From Dendrolimus kikuchii (Eukaryota; Arthropoda; Insecta; Lepidoptera; Lasiocampidae), in contig CM034405.1 in NCBI GenBank assembly GCA_019925095.2, forward strand, positions 16,021,401 through 16,085,400: DNA of 64,000 nt. Direction: 5' to 3'. The notes under the pieces are model-generated. The model was not told where the DNA came from. It ran no database searches and was given only the letters and a program-made list of their open reading frames with translations. Position numbers and translations under genes: made by a program. This document shows positions 41,116 to 53,100 of the stretch, piece after piece (positions within the stretch are counted from its first letter, which is position 1; every line of letters begins with the position of its first letter).

Positions 41116-41917
41116 GGACAGAACTATTAGCGATATCTTTTGTAACAGTGTCATAAATAATAACAGAAGCACCACTCCCAGTGATTTTATTATAGTCAAC
41201 ACGTGCAATGTCTTTGGAAAGTTTAAATTATCCATATTCTAAAAACGCTGAAAGGCGCGACGAATGTGTTGTAAATTATACTTCTGTGTATTATCTGTGA
41301 CACTGGTCAGCTAAATAATAAGCCCTATTACATATATTATATAGTTAAAAAAAGCCTTTGATCCACTGCCGCGAATAAAAATTTGGATTTAAACCTGTGC
41401 CTATTGAAAGCAATCAACCGATATAACGCTACGGTCACAAGTAAATATTATAGGATATATGTGAGTTGGCGTGTATATAGGAGGACACTCTACACGCTTA
41501 AATCTTTGTGATCAATATTGAAACAATATGAATTATTGTCCTATACAACCATAGTGACCAAGAGTTTCCCGGCGAGAGTATGATAAAGAAATAATTAATT
41601 TAAATCGATTTGTACAAATTTACTTTTTCCTATTTGAAAGAAAGAAAGAAAATCTTTATTCGAAGAAATAACGACGTAATTACGTTATTATACACAGAGC
41701 ATAATTTGAGAATTTGTGTGTCGCATTTTCAGGAAACAAGGTTTGCAGTCAGCCTATTGCTGATTTTCAGTGCAAACCTTCCTTTTGGCGTGAGACCAAA
41801 ACGACCCAATTTGATTAATTAAAATTAATGCAATTATCCCATATTGGTTAAAACATCCATTATATCAATAAATATTCAGTATATTAATTCGTTTTATTAA
41901 TTAAATTGGTAAGATAG

Positions 41918-41980
41918 ATCCGCTCCTTTAGATGGTAGCGTTTATAACAACATCACGCTACCACCTTAAAGAGCGAAGCA
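41918..41980. repeat. Short foldback repeat
   Basis: GCTCCTTTAGATGGTAGCG and CGCTACCACCTTAAAGAGC form a near-perfect stem around 16 bases. Confidence 0.6.
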
Positions 41981-43597
41981 GTCATTTAAACTGACAGATA
42001 TTTTTTTCACCCCAACGTCTTATTCTTAAGGATATATATACAAAGAATCTGATTTGCAATTAAAATCTATAGATGTTTTTCTTATTCAAATATAGTACAT
42101 AGTTTATTAATGACGCGTTCTTTGGATCATTAGAAACTTTGTTATATTATATTCTTCACGAAAGTTTTTCCAAATGTCGCTTAGAGCATATAACCTTTCA
42201 ATCCTCGATATAAATATCCTAAGATAAATCTCAATAAACAGATTATTGAACTCAAAGAATTCTTTGAATAAGTGTGGCTTAATTTGTAATATTAAAATGT
42301 TTGCAACTGGCCACCAGGAAATTCATTTCTTCGTTAACCGATGTTAGGTTCTTAATTTTTATTAAACTGCTTGAATTGGAAGCAATGCATGCATGAATTG
42401 TTTCAATATGAATCACAAAGAGACACTTGTGTGTTATATATAAATAATAATAAATGTTTTCTTTAAATATATAAGGTAGGTTATAACACCATTCCACAGC
42501 TATACCACCTAAGAGATGTTAAAATAATATCGTTTTAGCTGAATCATGTCATTATATAGTAATTAATTAATGTACACAAACGCCATGTTTTGTCACTGTG
42601 TGATTGGGAGATTTATTCATTTTCAAATATCAATCTATTAATAATTGTAGATATCTCACAAAGACGTATTGTATGTTTTGTACATTTTTCAAAAAGGTTT
42701 AACTGTTATTATATTACTATATATGGCGGTGACCCGTTACAAACATCGTAAGCTGCTTCCGGCGTGACGCTGTGCGCGGCATCCATACGTCGTACGTCGC
42801 GTTCACAGTCATTCTTGTGCATGAGCCGTAGGAAATTGTATTTGTAGCAGCGAGAGGTAGAGGTTAAATGATACTTCAGATGGCAGAGAGTAGTATTCAC
42901 TGTCGAGTGCTGATGTGAACTAATTTATTTTGGAAACGGTAACCTTAAGTACAAATATTAACAAGTCGTACAGCTAGTACAATATATAGCACAATGTGTG
43001 AACGGGACGGATGATGTGTGAGCGAGATAGAGCAACTTTTAGTATATGCGCTCCCGCAGTTGCGTCGCGCTAGCCAGTAGTTCATTGTCCGCTGCGATGA
43101 GTAGACGTATGCAGCTCCTATATATTTTTTCTCCGTTCCTGCGCGCGCGTTCAACCTTTTCCAGAGTGACAACAGTACAACGTCAATCCGACGCCGGACG
43201 CAGTCTCCAACGTCGATTAATGCTAGACGCCGCTAGCAGCATCTGTTGTATTAATTTCATTATACACCTCTTGGCATGATATTTCATAGAATGATGTGTC
43301 TACCAATAACAATCGTCCATTAAAAATTTAAATCTAACAAAAAATCCGTAAAACTACTCTTCTACTGTGTCATTAGTCTATCCATGCGTATTGATACATT
43401 AAATAAACGCTAGAATTTCAACTGTTGTATTGTATGTTGAATACTCATCGTAATACCTTTGATTTTATCGCACTTAACTGTCGCTCACAGCGACAAGTCT
43501 GTGGCTAGGCCGTAAAGGTAGAATTTGTGGACCTTTTTAGACCTGCATTCTACACTTGTTGGTTTTTTATTCTCTTCTCTCTTCATCTATTGCCTTC

Positions 43598-43716
43598 AAG
43601 TTTTCCGAAGAGATAGTAAACAAGTCGACTGTAGTACCACTCGTGCCGTCCTCTCGTCTAACATAGAGCTGAATGAATATTTATTCAAAAATCTCAGTGA
43701 CAAAATGGGCCACTAG
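43598..43716 (+). other. Possible orphan terminal exon
   Basis: A pyrimidine-rich stretch and CTTCAAG (ending 43601) look like a splice acceptor. Two frames are open after it: one gives 38 codons ending NLSDKMGH (stop 43716), the other FSEEIVNKSTVVPLVPSSRL and a stop. Neither is recognised; it is probably chance, recorded because nothing else explains it. Confidence 0.12.
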
Positions 43717-45772
43717 ATTATAAAAACATGTTTATACGCCAACAGCCATAATGTTAACAAAAAAATATATACATAATATAAATTAAGAATTTTCATTAAT
43801 TTATTTAATTATTAAAGAAAACCAAATAATGTATTATTATTTTACGCGGATCTTATTCGACGTAGATTAATGTTAATTTCGAACTTTTATATGTTTAGAT
43901 TGTTTAAAAATGTTCAATTTTTGTATGGTTTTATGTCAAAAAAAGTTATGGGAAAATATGATTATGATGTTTATTATTAATGCATGGCGGATTAGAGGCG
44001 GAGATGATTATAAATTATTTTAATATTATTTTGTGTTTCTTTTCTTCCATTATACGCTGGCATAACCCTACTTTTATTAAGTGACGTCATCTAAAATAAC
44101 TTATCCAATTTTTACATGCAGAATATCCATATCAGAAATATTCTAATTCATTCTGGGAAAGTCTAAATCCAATATTAGACGTTTCATTTCTCTCTTTCGA
44201 TTTGTATGAAACAACCAAAGCGATCCATATAAAAAAAACATTCAATATGATAACATTAGTTCCGCGAGCAACGAACTCAATTTTAACGGAATACATGTCC
44301 TTTTCGTTCTGTGCAAACTGGTTGATCTAATTCATAATGACATGCGATTGCTATTATATTTTGACAGTCACATGCGTCTAACTGCTTTTATTATTAAAAG
44401 CAGTACGCTATTTGTGTTACAAAATGTTGCACTATTCTTTTACAATAATTCAGAATGTGATTAAAGTTCGTTGATATCCGTCTGCCTTATTTTTTTATAT
44501 TTTAATTTACAACAATAAACATCTATTAATAGAATTATAAATTATTTGTCGTCGGCCTTCACGTTGTTAAGTTAAATAAATAAAGATAGCACTTTTAGTA
44601 TGTTGTCTAGTTAACTGCATTTGTTTCAATTCTTTATTAAATTAACAAATTCTATACATTGTTTTTCCTTATAAGATCATTTTCGTACATTATAAACAGG
44701 ATTTTGCTATGAATTACACTATTTAATGTTTTTTAAATATCTTAAACCACATCTAAAGTTAGATAGTATTACAATAGAAAATGTTTTATATTAATCAACT
44801 AAAGACCCAATCTTATCCAAAAAAATATTTTTTTTAAGAAAAAACAAGGTATATTATTCTGTGATTTTCTGTATGTATTTTCGTATTATATCTCGCATTT
44901 TTTAACTATTTTATTTGTATATGTAATATACCTCTTATAGTCATCAAGTGACTGTTAGTCGATTCTATAATCAAATATGTACATTATTAAACATACATAA
45001 TAAATATATTTTGCAATAAGCTTCTAACTACGAAATTTTTCGGTAAAACATTATCGGCTTGAAACAGTCACTTGTGAAGTTTGGTTTGTATCACGGATAT
45101 TTTGTAATTTTATTAAATATAGGTCTAAAATTATGACCATTCTAGATAGCTGCAAGAAGCAGCGCAGTTACTGGTGTTTTAAATGCTGCCAGTTACAGCG
45201 TGTCTCTGTGCATTATCTGGCAAATATTCTAACTGATCACCTTATCAGCGTGTGATAGCAATAAACAAGCATAGCGTATAACGTCTCCGCACACCTGTAT
45301 CAAAATGCTGTTTAAGAGTATAAACAGTAGGAACTGTCTAAAATGCAGCAGCGAAGCAGTAAAAGACTACCTACTGTCTATTTCAAACAGGTCGGTATGG
45401 CTTATACATCCCTTAGGACGTAACTTGTAGCAAAAAAACTTTTATTTGATTTTTATTCCGACATTTTAAGTTTTTAACCGACTTTTAAAAAGGAGGAGGT
45501 TCTCAATTCGTCGGAATCTTTCTTTGGTTTTATTTTTATCTATGTTCACCGATTACTCCGAGATTTACGATCTGATTTACGTGATTCTTTTTTTGTTCGA
45601 CGCGGAATAGTTGCCATTTGGTCCCTTAAAAATTTAACATAGTTTGGCCCAGTAGTTTTCATTTTACGAACATTTTTTTGTTCCCGTTTGTTGGGATCTA
45701 TATTTTTTAAGGAGCACGGCACCTTTCGTAGGTCTACCCATACATAGCTAGACACTAAAAAGTAACAAAAAA

Positions 45773-45926
45773 ATAAAAAAAACTTCGTTTAAAAAACCGA
45801 CTTCAAAATCTAAAAAACTAAAAGTATGAAATAACTTATTTCTAAAGCTATTATTATTAATATATATTATCTAAGTCTAGTTTTTAGTTTTTGAAGTCGG
45901 TTGTTTTAAACGAAGTTTTTTTTTAC
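45773..45926. mobile_element. MITE with CGTTTAAAA/ACCGACTTC ends
   Basis: ACTTCGTTTAAAAAACCGAC at the left and its near complement GTCGGTTGTTTTAAACGAAG at the right. The adjoining block 45476-45560 (AACCGACTTTTAAAAAGGAG) is a related lepidopteran repeat. Confidence 0.7.
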
Positions 45927-45939
45927 GTTACAAGTTAAG

Positions 45940-46165
45940 GTGTGTGCATATTATATAAGTCATGGCTGACGGACGCGTCTGAGCATGGCTTACAACGTAT
46001 CTGGATAAGGAAAGTCCATTAAAGTGTGCACATTATAAGTCTTAAATCGCGGACGTGACCTAGAACGTTCGGACGTCCTAAAGCAATCTGGAGAATGTGT
46101 TTACGATTCTGGTGTGCACATTGTTCGGACCTGTCCCTTTACGGTCTATGGGATGTCAGCCATAC
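45940..46165. repeat. Partly tandem repeat with GTGTGCACATT motif
   Basis: GTGTGTGCATATTATATAAG (45951), GTGTGCACATTATAAGTC (46024) and GTGTGCACATTGTTCGGAC (46111) recur about 75-90 bp apart, each followed by a GGACGT/CGGAC element. Confidence 0.45.
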
Positions 46166-48975
46166 CGACGTATTTGTACGGAAAACGGAATTGTACGTCG
46201 TATAGTAGTAAAAAACTTCTATTATTCTTACCCATGAACATAGTATATTGTGATTAAAACTCAATTGCGTGCTTTAAGTTCGCACAAGTCACTGCGCAAA
46301 ACACAATTATAATGGTCACGAGCTGGCGCATGCAGAACTGGGAGTGTTACATTGGCCCTGTAAGGTTCTTGATGAATACTACACATTTGTTAACTTGATT
46401 TATACCTTGATATGAATGGAGATGCATCGGTGCCGCGTGACCGCTTTCTGGTTAAGCGACCTTTGGAGTTTGGATGACATTTTTGTGTTAATTTGAAGCG
46501 CCACACGCGGAATTCTTTAGAAATAAATATTATTACTTAATTTGTTGGTTCACTAGGGCTCTCACAATCGACGCCTTGACTGGCAACGCCAAAATGGCAT
46601 CAATCAAACGAATCAAATCTTCAAATCAAGTCTGATCAAACTGGCAAAAAATAAATTGACATCTTCTAATTAGAAGTGATCTGTGAACAGCAACTTGTCC
46701 ATATGTAAGTTTTAAGCGACAAACGCATTCTTATTGGACAAGTGAGGTGAAAAATTGGTTACTGGTTGGACACTACTTATATGGCGGACAACTATGGTCT
46801 ACGCGTGTGGTTCATTGCTCATGCATGGGTCAGGTGATCTAGTTAACTAATTATAATCTAGAATTAACTATATGTAATTAGTCGTAGATCTCTGTTAATG
46901 TCACGTGAATGGACTGAACCTCACATTAGCGAATTATTTGCAAAAACGCTATTCAAATAAATTGATAAATTTTTGTATACATATTTATAACGATATTCTT
47001 ACTGTTGAAAACAAATAATGTAACAGATGACATATTATAAGGTGCTTATGATATCGTTATAATACAAAGTTGTGCATACGATACTTGTTTCATTTGTATA
47101 GGTAATGTGGTCCTGCTATTTCGCCAGTACTATCAGAACTTAAATTTAAAAAGCGACAATGACCAGTGGCGCCATCTAGTACTAATGTATAATGAGGTTT
47201 GCCTGTTGATATATTAGTAGGCAACTAATTTCCCGTCGTTTTTAAATCTTTCTTCATAGAACTTAAACAGATGGCCAGAATGAGGTACTTCTTTGATGTC
47301 AAAGCTTTCGTATTTGAACTTGCATACCCATAACTTAGTGGTTATTTTAGTTATGGCATCAACATCATGTATACACAGTACAAATATCGCGAGCATTTTT
47401 TTGCATAAAATCTCAACTAAAAGCAAAAATGAAAATGAAAAAAAAACCACTATCTTTATAACGATATATAGTAGAAACATGAGTATTCAAATAAAAAAAA
47501 ATAGCGGCGTCTTAGTTTCCCATCAGATACAAAACGGGCTATTTGCTAAAAGAAATTAATATCAAGGTAGGATAAACAATGGAAAAATCAAACAATGGAT
47601 TTAATATTGAAAACTATTGATAATTTATTCTTATTTATAAATACACTTTACAATGTAGTATGTATACCATTTTTTATACATTTACGTAAAAGATATAATT
47701 ACATAACTTCTTTATAATAATTTCTTCACTTTTGAATTACGTTTCCACCATAAAAATCTTAGTTTATAACTTATAAACGTTGATTAGAAGTCGAGTAAAT
47801 TAACCTAACGTTTTCGATATACATATGGAGTTGTTAAAACCACCTATAGTTTTTATACATTACTATCCAGTCCTACCACTCACCATCAGGGTCTCTAGAT
47901 TTAGTTTAGGAAATTTCTCCAATTCGATGAATTACCAGAAGTAACATGGCAACCAGATACCGTCGTCATTATTTGATAAATTTTAGTACTCGGCCTCGAA
48001 ATTTAAGGACACAATTTTATTCCTACTCCAAATATTTTAACTGTAAATTTAAAAAAAATGGGAAAGAATCACTAATCTGGGCGAGCTTACCATTGGTATA
48101 AAATTGAAGTTACTTGTATTATGTTCTTGTCAAATTTTAACAAGTAGTAAGGTCAATGAATGGATAGTAAAATATAGAAGTCGCCAATAAAATATAGATC
48201 TCAAATAATATTACATTACATTCCAGTCCCATTTGGAAGTATTAACAACTCTATAGCTTCTCTACCCCTTGCAATCAAGTGTTGGTAAACGATCAAAGGT
48301 AAAGACCAATAATGTGTGAAAACATGTAAACAAAGGTGGAATGTTAACCTTAGAAGATCAAAACAGTGCATAACATAATCACTAGCCGATTATTAATACA
48401 AAAAAAGACTTAGGCCATTATTTAAGATTTAACCAATTTTTAAAATAGTTTAGGTACCATGGCTATGTGTTCTCTGTAAAAAATTCAGGTGTTTTTAAAT
48501 ACCCATATTGTTTAAGTTGCTAATACATAATACATTTAAAGTTTGTAAAAATAGTAGAAACAACTATCGCCATCTATTGAGTACTTTCCAGTAACATACA
48601 TCTTTAGAAACTTTGTAGTTGTGAAACAGATCCTTGGTATTTAAGTAATAAATTGTTTACTTTAAAAATTATATAAAAAGGGAAGCGTGATAAATCGTAA
48701 GCGTATATAACAATTATATTCTATACTTTTTACATTATAATTATTTAATTTCATATTGTTACATAGAAGAGATCCGTATTTTACTTTTTTACAAAAGACG
48801 AAAAGACTTTTCTTAAGTTACCCATGTGTCCTATACAATATATGTATAGGCGCAAGAAATAAGTCAACGGCACTTTTGGTGTTGTGGTTACGGTAATAAT
48901 TGTTGGACGCGGTATACGACATATAAGTAAGAGAAATTCAAAGCGAGGAGTCAAGTATTTATGTAACCTATAAAT

Positions 48976-49263
48976 ACAGTACGAACAAAAGTCATATGCG
49001 GCCCTGAAGTTTGTATACGTCATTGCGTAAAATACAACTGTGTTCTGTGTGTTCTTCTTCTTTATAACTACAAAATTCACAGACAGAGCAAAGAAAGGAG
49101 TGTTGCTCTCTCTTTCTCTCGCTCGACCGCTATCCGAATTGGCACTCCTTCTCTTTTACAATACATACAGTAGGTGTAATAAATGTTAAGATTTGACCGG
49201 ACTTGTGCAAACTCACATAACGAACTTCACACGAAGCACATTTAAGTTTTGCGTGTACTGTAT
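48976..49263. mobile_element. MITE family M1, copy 3 (opposite orientation)
   Basis: ATACAGTACGAACAAAAGTC at the left, AAGTTTTGCGTGTACTGTAT at the right; interior is the reverse of copy 2 (GACCGGACTTGTGCAAAC). Confidence 0.7.
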
Positions 49264-49384
49264 CCAATAAATACTTGACTCTACTTGAAAAACAGAATTA
49301 TATGACCTGTAATTACTTTACAAACATTTACAACTCGTCAAGTATAACTTTGCGGTTGGCAAAGTATCAAAGTATTTTTAACAA

Positions 49385-49500
49385 TTTTTAGTATAATACA
49401 ATACAATTTATTGTACACACTGTTTGTCTTCAATATTAGAAGGTAGTACAAAAAGCAGCCTTATTGCTTAAAGCAAACGCATCCAGGCAACCAAAGACAA
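49385..49500 (-). mobile_element. LINE 3'-end fragment with covarying hairpin
   Basis: CAATTTATTGTACACA then hairpin 49454-49492 (TTATTGCTTAAAGCAAACG); both strands of the stem have changed relative to the other copies. Confidence 0.7.
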
Positions 49501-49539
49501 GATTGATCTTATTAAAAACAGCATGTAGTTACGCATAAC

Positions 49540-49770
49540 GGTACGTGCAAAATTTAAATGCGTCCCGAATGAAGTTCGCTACGTATTGTAAGTTTGCGCA
49601 GGTCTAGTCAAATGTGAACATTTATTACATTTGAAATTGTGTATTGCGGCAGAGACGCTATACGTATTCGGATAGCGATATGGCGAGAGCGCAATACCTT
49701 ACCATCTCAGCTCTGTTAAGCAGTATACAAACTTCAAAGACGCATTTAAGTTTTGCTCATACTCTACGTT
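49540..49770. mobile_element. MITE family M1, copy 2
   Basis: GTGCAAAATTTAAATGCGTC at the left, GACGCATTTAAGTTTTGC at the right; interior shares GTTTGCGCAGGTCTAGTC and TTTATTACA with copy 1. Confidence 0.75.
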
Positions 49771-49999
49771 GTTTTTTTATTTATTTAATTGACAAAAACA
49801 ATTTTTATTCGATCCTTTTAGTAGGTCTTTGACAGAAATATATTACATTTTAACGTCACAATAATATGAAGCGCTATTGGACCGCTCACTTATACTTGAC
49901 ACATTGTAGGTTATTTACTTCGAATAGTCATCTCGGAATTAAAAATCTCATGAACTTGGTTAAACAGAGCTCTGAAGAATAATAAAATACCGTTTTCAA

Positions 50000-50146
50000 C
50001 TATTTCTTTCTGGTGCTGAGCTGGTGTTTGAGATGCTGTATCTCGTCGTGTTTCTTCGCGAGCTGTTCGTTCAACCCGGCCACGTGTTCAGTCAGCACCG
50101 ACATTTGCTCCTCATAGTTGTGTGACGTTGAATGGAGCTCCTCTTC
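50000..50146 (-). CDS. PPP1R21-like last exon and stop
   Basis: 48 codons plus TAG at 50002-50000; acceptor TTCTAACTACAG. Encodes EEELHSTSHNYEEQMSVLTE followed by a heptad repeat and ending STRKK, the C-terminal pattern of the TTKRSYEDQ domain. Confidence 0.85.
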   Translation of the reverse strand, partial: EEELHSTSHNYEEQMSVLTEHVAGLNEQLAKKHDEIQHLKHQLSTRKK

Positions 50147-53100
50147 CTGTAGTTAGAATAAATCGGGTAAGTGCGTGATACTTCACGAATTATGTAGGAT
50201 TCCGTGTAGAGATGATCAATGACCATTATTTTTGTCATTTGCTATGGAGATCTAAAATACCATTTAACCGAAACTACCCAAATTTTGCTCAAACCAATCT
50301 TTATTAAAAGTATATTTTGAGTTCTACCATATTCAATTTTTTCATAGATATTATCTATCACACTTGTTTCCCATGGAGGTAGGCAGAGACGATGACTCTC
50401 CATGCTCCAACAAACCTTCATCTATTTTCCTTAATCTCTTCATATATGCCTATTTATTTGAGGTGCTATTATCCTGACTTTTCCAAAAATATCTTCTATT
50501 TGATCATGGTGATCATTTTCCAAATCGTAATACAAAAAGTTAGAAGGATATCAGATGCACTTGTTACATCTGTGCAAGTGAATATCAATCACACCACCCA
50601 TCAACATAAGTAAAAATTCTTATGATATCTTTTATTTATTGCAAAGCTTGCAAACAGGCAAACTGTTGCCTATAGATATTTGCAACACCAAGGCTCGGAC
50701 CAATGCGTTGTCAGCCTTTTGAAATAATGAAATAGAAGGATTAGACAAGAATAATGGGATAGAAGAGATGTGATATGGCATTGGAAATTGTATAGCTTCT
50801 GCGACGTGATAATATCGCAGGAGGCAGCGGAAAGGGTATGCAAGGACGCAGCTTCCTCGACCTTAATCCGTCGTCAGAGACTGAACTATCACCAGTCAAG
50901 TGGTCCAGAGATAGAGTTTCGTTGTTTCCCTCAAGTATGTCTAATAGAAAGAAATAAAGAGGGACAGTCGTTCTCTTTATGATAGAAGGAGCTATTTGAG
51001 CCAGCGCCGTCAGGACCATCGGTTGCATCTCTGGTTCCTGAGGTCCTGACATACGGCGATGACATGGAACACAGGGGGTGTTGGTAGGTCCGAGCATGCC
51101 ATCGAAAGTCCAACACTATACTACTGCATCCCCGAGCGGCGGGGTGTCCATGATGGATTACACCTCGAAAAAAAGGAGGAAACTGTAGGTATAGGAAGAG
51201 ACCGAAGTGGGCCCTTGGAATTCTCACTCATTCACTCATGAAAAATGATTAGCACATGACTAACCATTTCAAGCCGATTTCTGTGAGAGCATAGTTACAC
51301 ATAAAAGCTGTAATCAAGATAACGTTGCCAGCATAGCTCTACCGCGTGAAAATGAAATTAGAAGAGGTTTAGAACATTCCTAGCATTATTCGTCCATGGT
51401 AATATATAAATTATTAAGAAAAATTTCACTTTTGGATTATGCCGTGTATGTGGAAATACTCACCAGTCTCGTGATAGTGTTGTGTTTCTCGTCTAGTGTG
51501 TGCTCATCCGTCTGTTTGTCCCGCTCCATCTCTTCGAATCTTTGTCGCAACATTTCACACTAAAACAAACAAAGACACAAAACGTCAAAATGACGAGTCC
51601 GTTAAGTAAAATAAATGCAGCATCACATTGCATAAAACTTAACATTTTATACATGAGATAGCAAATATATATGGCATAGTAAGTATATTTATATGAATAA
51701 TCTAATTTATTGTAATTTATTTCATAATTGAAACTCAACTCTGTCTCAAGGGGCCGACCTTCGCTAAATAGACATCGAACCCGAATACACCCCCCCCCCC
51801 CCCCCCCAAACATGCACAGATCATTCATTAGAATTCTCAAACTTGTAAGTATAATCCAAAACAACATGACTTCTAAAACTTTTTAGCGAAATTTGAACAA
51901 TGTAAATGGTTTAGGGCCTTACTCGAATGCTGGCCATAAACAAAAGGAATAGCGATTGACAATAGATGATTACATTTCAATAATTAGAATAAGAAAACTA
52001 GCGCAAACAAATGCCAGTGAACAATTAAGCTAACCATGACATGCTAAGCATTATAGATAATTTAAACACCAGAGATAATAAAACACCTGTTCCATTAAAG
52101 AACCCACAGCCAGGTAGTAGGGTATTTGCCCGACTGGATGGCTACCACCCCTAATTTAGAATATACCGCCGTAATAACCTTGAATTGTGTTCCGGCATTA
52201 GTGGCCAGGTTCCAGTCTCCCTGAAGAGAGCAGCAGCGCATTTGTAGCACCTTTGGTGTTGCAAATGTCCATAGGCAATGGTAACCACTTTCCATCAAGT
52301 GGGCTGTCTGCCTGCCTGCTGAAGTCATGCAATAAAAAAAAAGTTATTCGCTGCATTATAATGATAAAAGTTATACAAAGCTTAACATAGTGTATTTTAA
52401 ATTTATAAATGGATTAATTACCTCCTTAACATAATGTTCAGTCTTGCTTTTCAACTCTGCCTTCTCGCTTTGCAAATCGCTAATCTTACTCCTAAAGTAT
52501 GTCGTCAGCCTCTGCTCCCTGGTCTCCAACTCTCGGCTGATGATGAAGGGCACCTCTAGAGATCCCAAGAGACCCGTGACCCTACCGTCACCATCCACCG
52601 ATGTATCGGAGAAAGTGTTAAAGTCACCAGAGTCGTGGTTATCTCCTCTCCGTTTCTGTAACGCCGATTCGTATTTGCCTATTTCTAATTTAAGGGACTC
52701 GTTCTCCATCCTTAGGATTTCGAATTCCATTTTTAGTTTTTGGTTTTCCTAAAAAAGATAAGAGTTATGAATTTTACAGAATTATATAGTCTGATTTTAG
52801 TAACATGCAGCAGCTGTGGTAGTTAGTAGTTAGCGCACTTGCGTCCCATATTAAAAGAGCGCGGGTTCGAATCCTGGCAGGAAAGCATGCACCATTTAAG
52901 CAACTTCCTGACCTAGTGCTTATTTAATAAAACTACGTTTTAACGGGTTTAAGCGCGGTAATTTTATTTGATTTTGGATTTTTCCGACGTTATAGTGCTT
53001 ATTGTTTAAATTAGAACAACCTAGTGGTGAAAGAAAAGCATCGTGATCGTGAATTAACCCATATGTTAAACATGGGAATATAGGAACTTATGGAACATGC

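Larger units (their letters stand above)
35977..49999. other. Intergenic region between the two convergent genes
   Basis: About 14 kb of AT-rich DNA with the RTE-type repeats, MITEs and LINE ends listed separately. Stretches 41120-41590, 42000-42700, 43300-45470 and 46180-48970 contain nothing I can name. Composition is locally GC-richer at 42720-43270, but the frames there are short and unrecognised. Confidence 0.6.

Noticed and set aside
42709..42900. Reverse-strand frame with MDAAHSVTPEAAYDVCNGSP text as an exon
   Set aside because: No splice acceptor in a suitable place, no family recognised, single short frame.
45546..45755. 69-codon basic reverse frame
   Set aside because: Lies between two repeats of the CGACTTC type; Lys/Arg-rich text without a recognised domain, probably repeat-derived.
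52805..52890. A tRNA gene
   Set aside because: Good B box but no acceptor-stem pairing and a wrong box spacing; fits a SINE head.
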